NCBI GenBank assembly: GCA_030604345.1
Contig: JAUVWB010000124.1
Span: 1 to 5,783 of the forward strand
DNA length: 5,783 nucleotides
Direction: 5' to 3'
DNA from: Desulfofustis sp.
GTDB lineage: Bacteria > Desulfobacterota > Desulfobulbia > Desulfobulbales > Desulfocapsaceae
Made by a program: the position numbers and the translations under genes. The notes beneath the pieces were generated by a model, which was not told the origin of the DNA, did no database searches, and saw only the letters and a program-made list of their open reading frames with translations. This document shows, piece by piece, positions 5,584-5,783 of this stretch (position 1 is its first letter; the number at the start of each line of letters is the position of its first letter).

Positions 5584-5783
5584 TCAAATATCGTAATAGA
5601 GGAAAAACTCGTACGGATGAGGACGAAGCCGCAGGGCATCCACCTCGTTCTTGCGTTTGTATGAAATCCATTTTTCGATGGCATCCTTGGTGAAGACGTT
5701 GCCCTTCAGCAGGAATTCGTGATCTTTCTCCAAGGCGTCCAACGCCTCGTCGAGGCTGCCCGGCATGGTCGGCACGGATGCCA
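5584..5783 (-). CDS. glnA: Type I glutamine synthetase GlnA, C-terminal part (5' end outside window)
   Basis: The last 65 full codons before the TGA at 5584-5586 match the C-terminus of bacterial glutamine synthetase. [11 protein letters not shown] is followed by [12 protein letters not shown], the helix with [22 protein letters not shown], and the terminal LYYDI, which corresponds to the E. coli ending ELYYSV. GlnA makes glutamine from glutamate, ammonia and ATP in the cytoplasm as a dodecamer; the C-terminal helix takes part in contacts between the two hexameric rings. By comparison with E. coli, the tyrosine adenylylated by GlnE (Tyr397 there) should lie only about ten residues beyond the right edge, so it cannot be checked here. 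A GTG at 5773-5775 is an internal valine codon and not a start. The neighbour downstream, glnE, encodes the enzyme that modifies this protein. Confidence 0.96.
   Translation of the reverse strand, partial: ASVPTMPGSLDEALDALEKDHEFLLKGNVFTKDAIEKWISYKRKNEVDALRLRPHPYEFFLYYDI

Overview
The window is ordinary bacterial chromosome, moderately GC-rich, with no mobile element, CRISPR array, tRNA or rRNA that I can see. The gene content fits a Gram-negative proteobacterium-like organism: a TRAP (tripartite ATP-independent periplasmic) uptake system, and nitrogen control by adenylylation of a type I glutamine synthetase. The style of the proteins suggests Desulfobacterota (Desulfuromonas/Geobacter-like), but that assignment is inference from memory of such proteins and was not tested.

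Layout. (1) Bases 1-398, + strand: the last 131 codons of dctM, the large membrane subunit of a TRAP transporter, cut by the left edge. (2) Bases 399-687: a 289-base gap without a normal gene. It holds two three-codon mini-ORFs, each with a good Shine-Dalgarno sequence; the second overlaps the dctP start as ATGA. (3) Bases 688-1734, +: dctP, the periplasmic solute-binding subunit, followed by a textbook intrinsic terminator (1755-1784). (4) Bases 1785-1977: a non-coding stretch between convergent genes. (5) Bases 1978-2280, -: a 100-residue helical, probably coiled-coil protein of unknown function with an excellent ribosome binding site. (6) Bases 2281-2711: 431 bases without a convincing gene, with only weak stem-loop signals. 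(7) Bases 2712-5396, -: complete glnE, the bifunctional adenylyltransferase/adenylyl-removing enzyme. (8) Bases 5397-5583: the glnA-glnE intergenic region, with a strong hairpin terminator and a 7-bp inverted repeat. (9) Bases 5584-5783, -: the C-terminal 65 codons of glnA, cut by the right edge.

How the genes work together. DctP captures a solute in the periplasm and hands it to the DctQM membrane complex; the sequence style of both proteins points to the TakP/FcbT-like branch (2-oxo acids, other organic acids), although the ligand is not determined. GlnE adenylylates and deadenylylates a tyrosine of GlnA under control of PII and glutamine, so enzyme and target are encoded side by side on the same strand. 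The hairpin between them suggests that glnE is transcribed at a lower level than glnA or from its own promoter.

I did not find an undescribed system. The items most worth a second look are the dctM-dctP spacer with its mini-ORFs, the small coiled-coil protein, and the regulatory elements between glnA and glnE.
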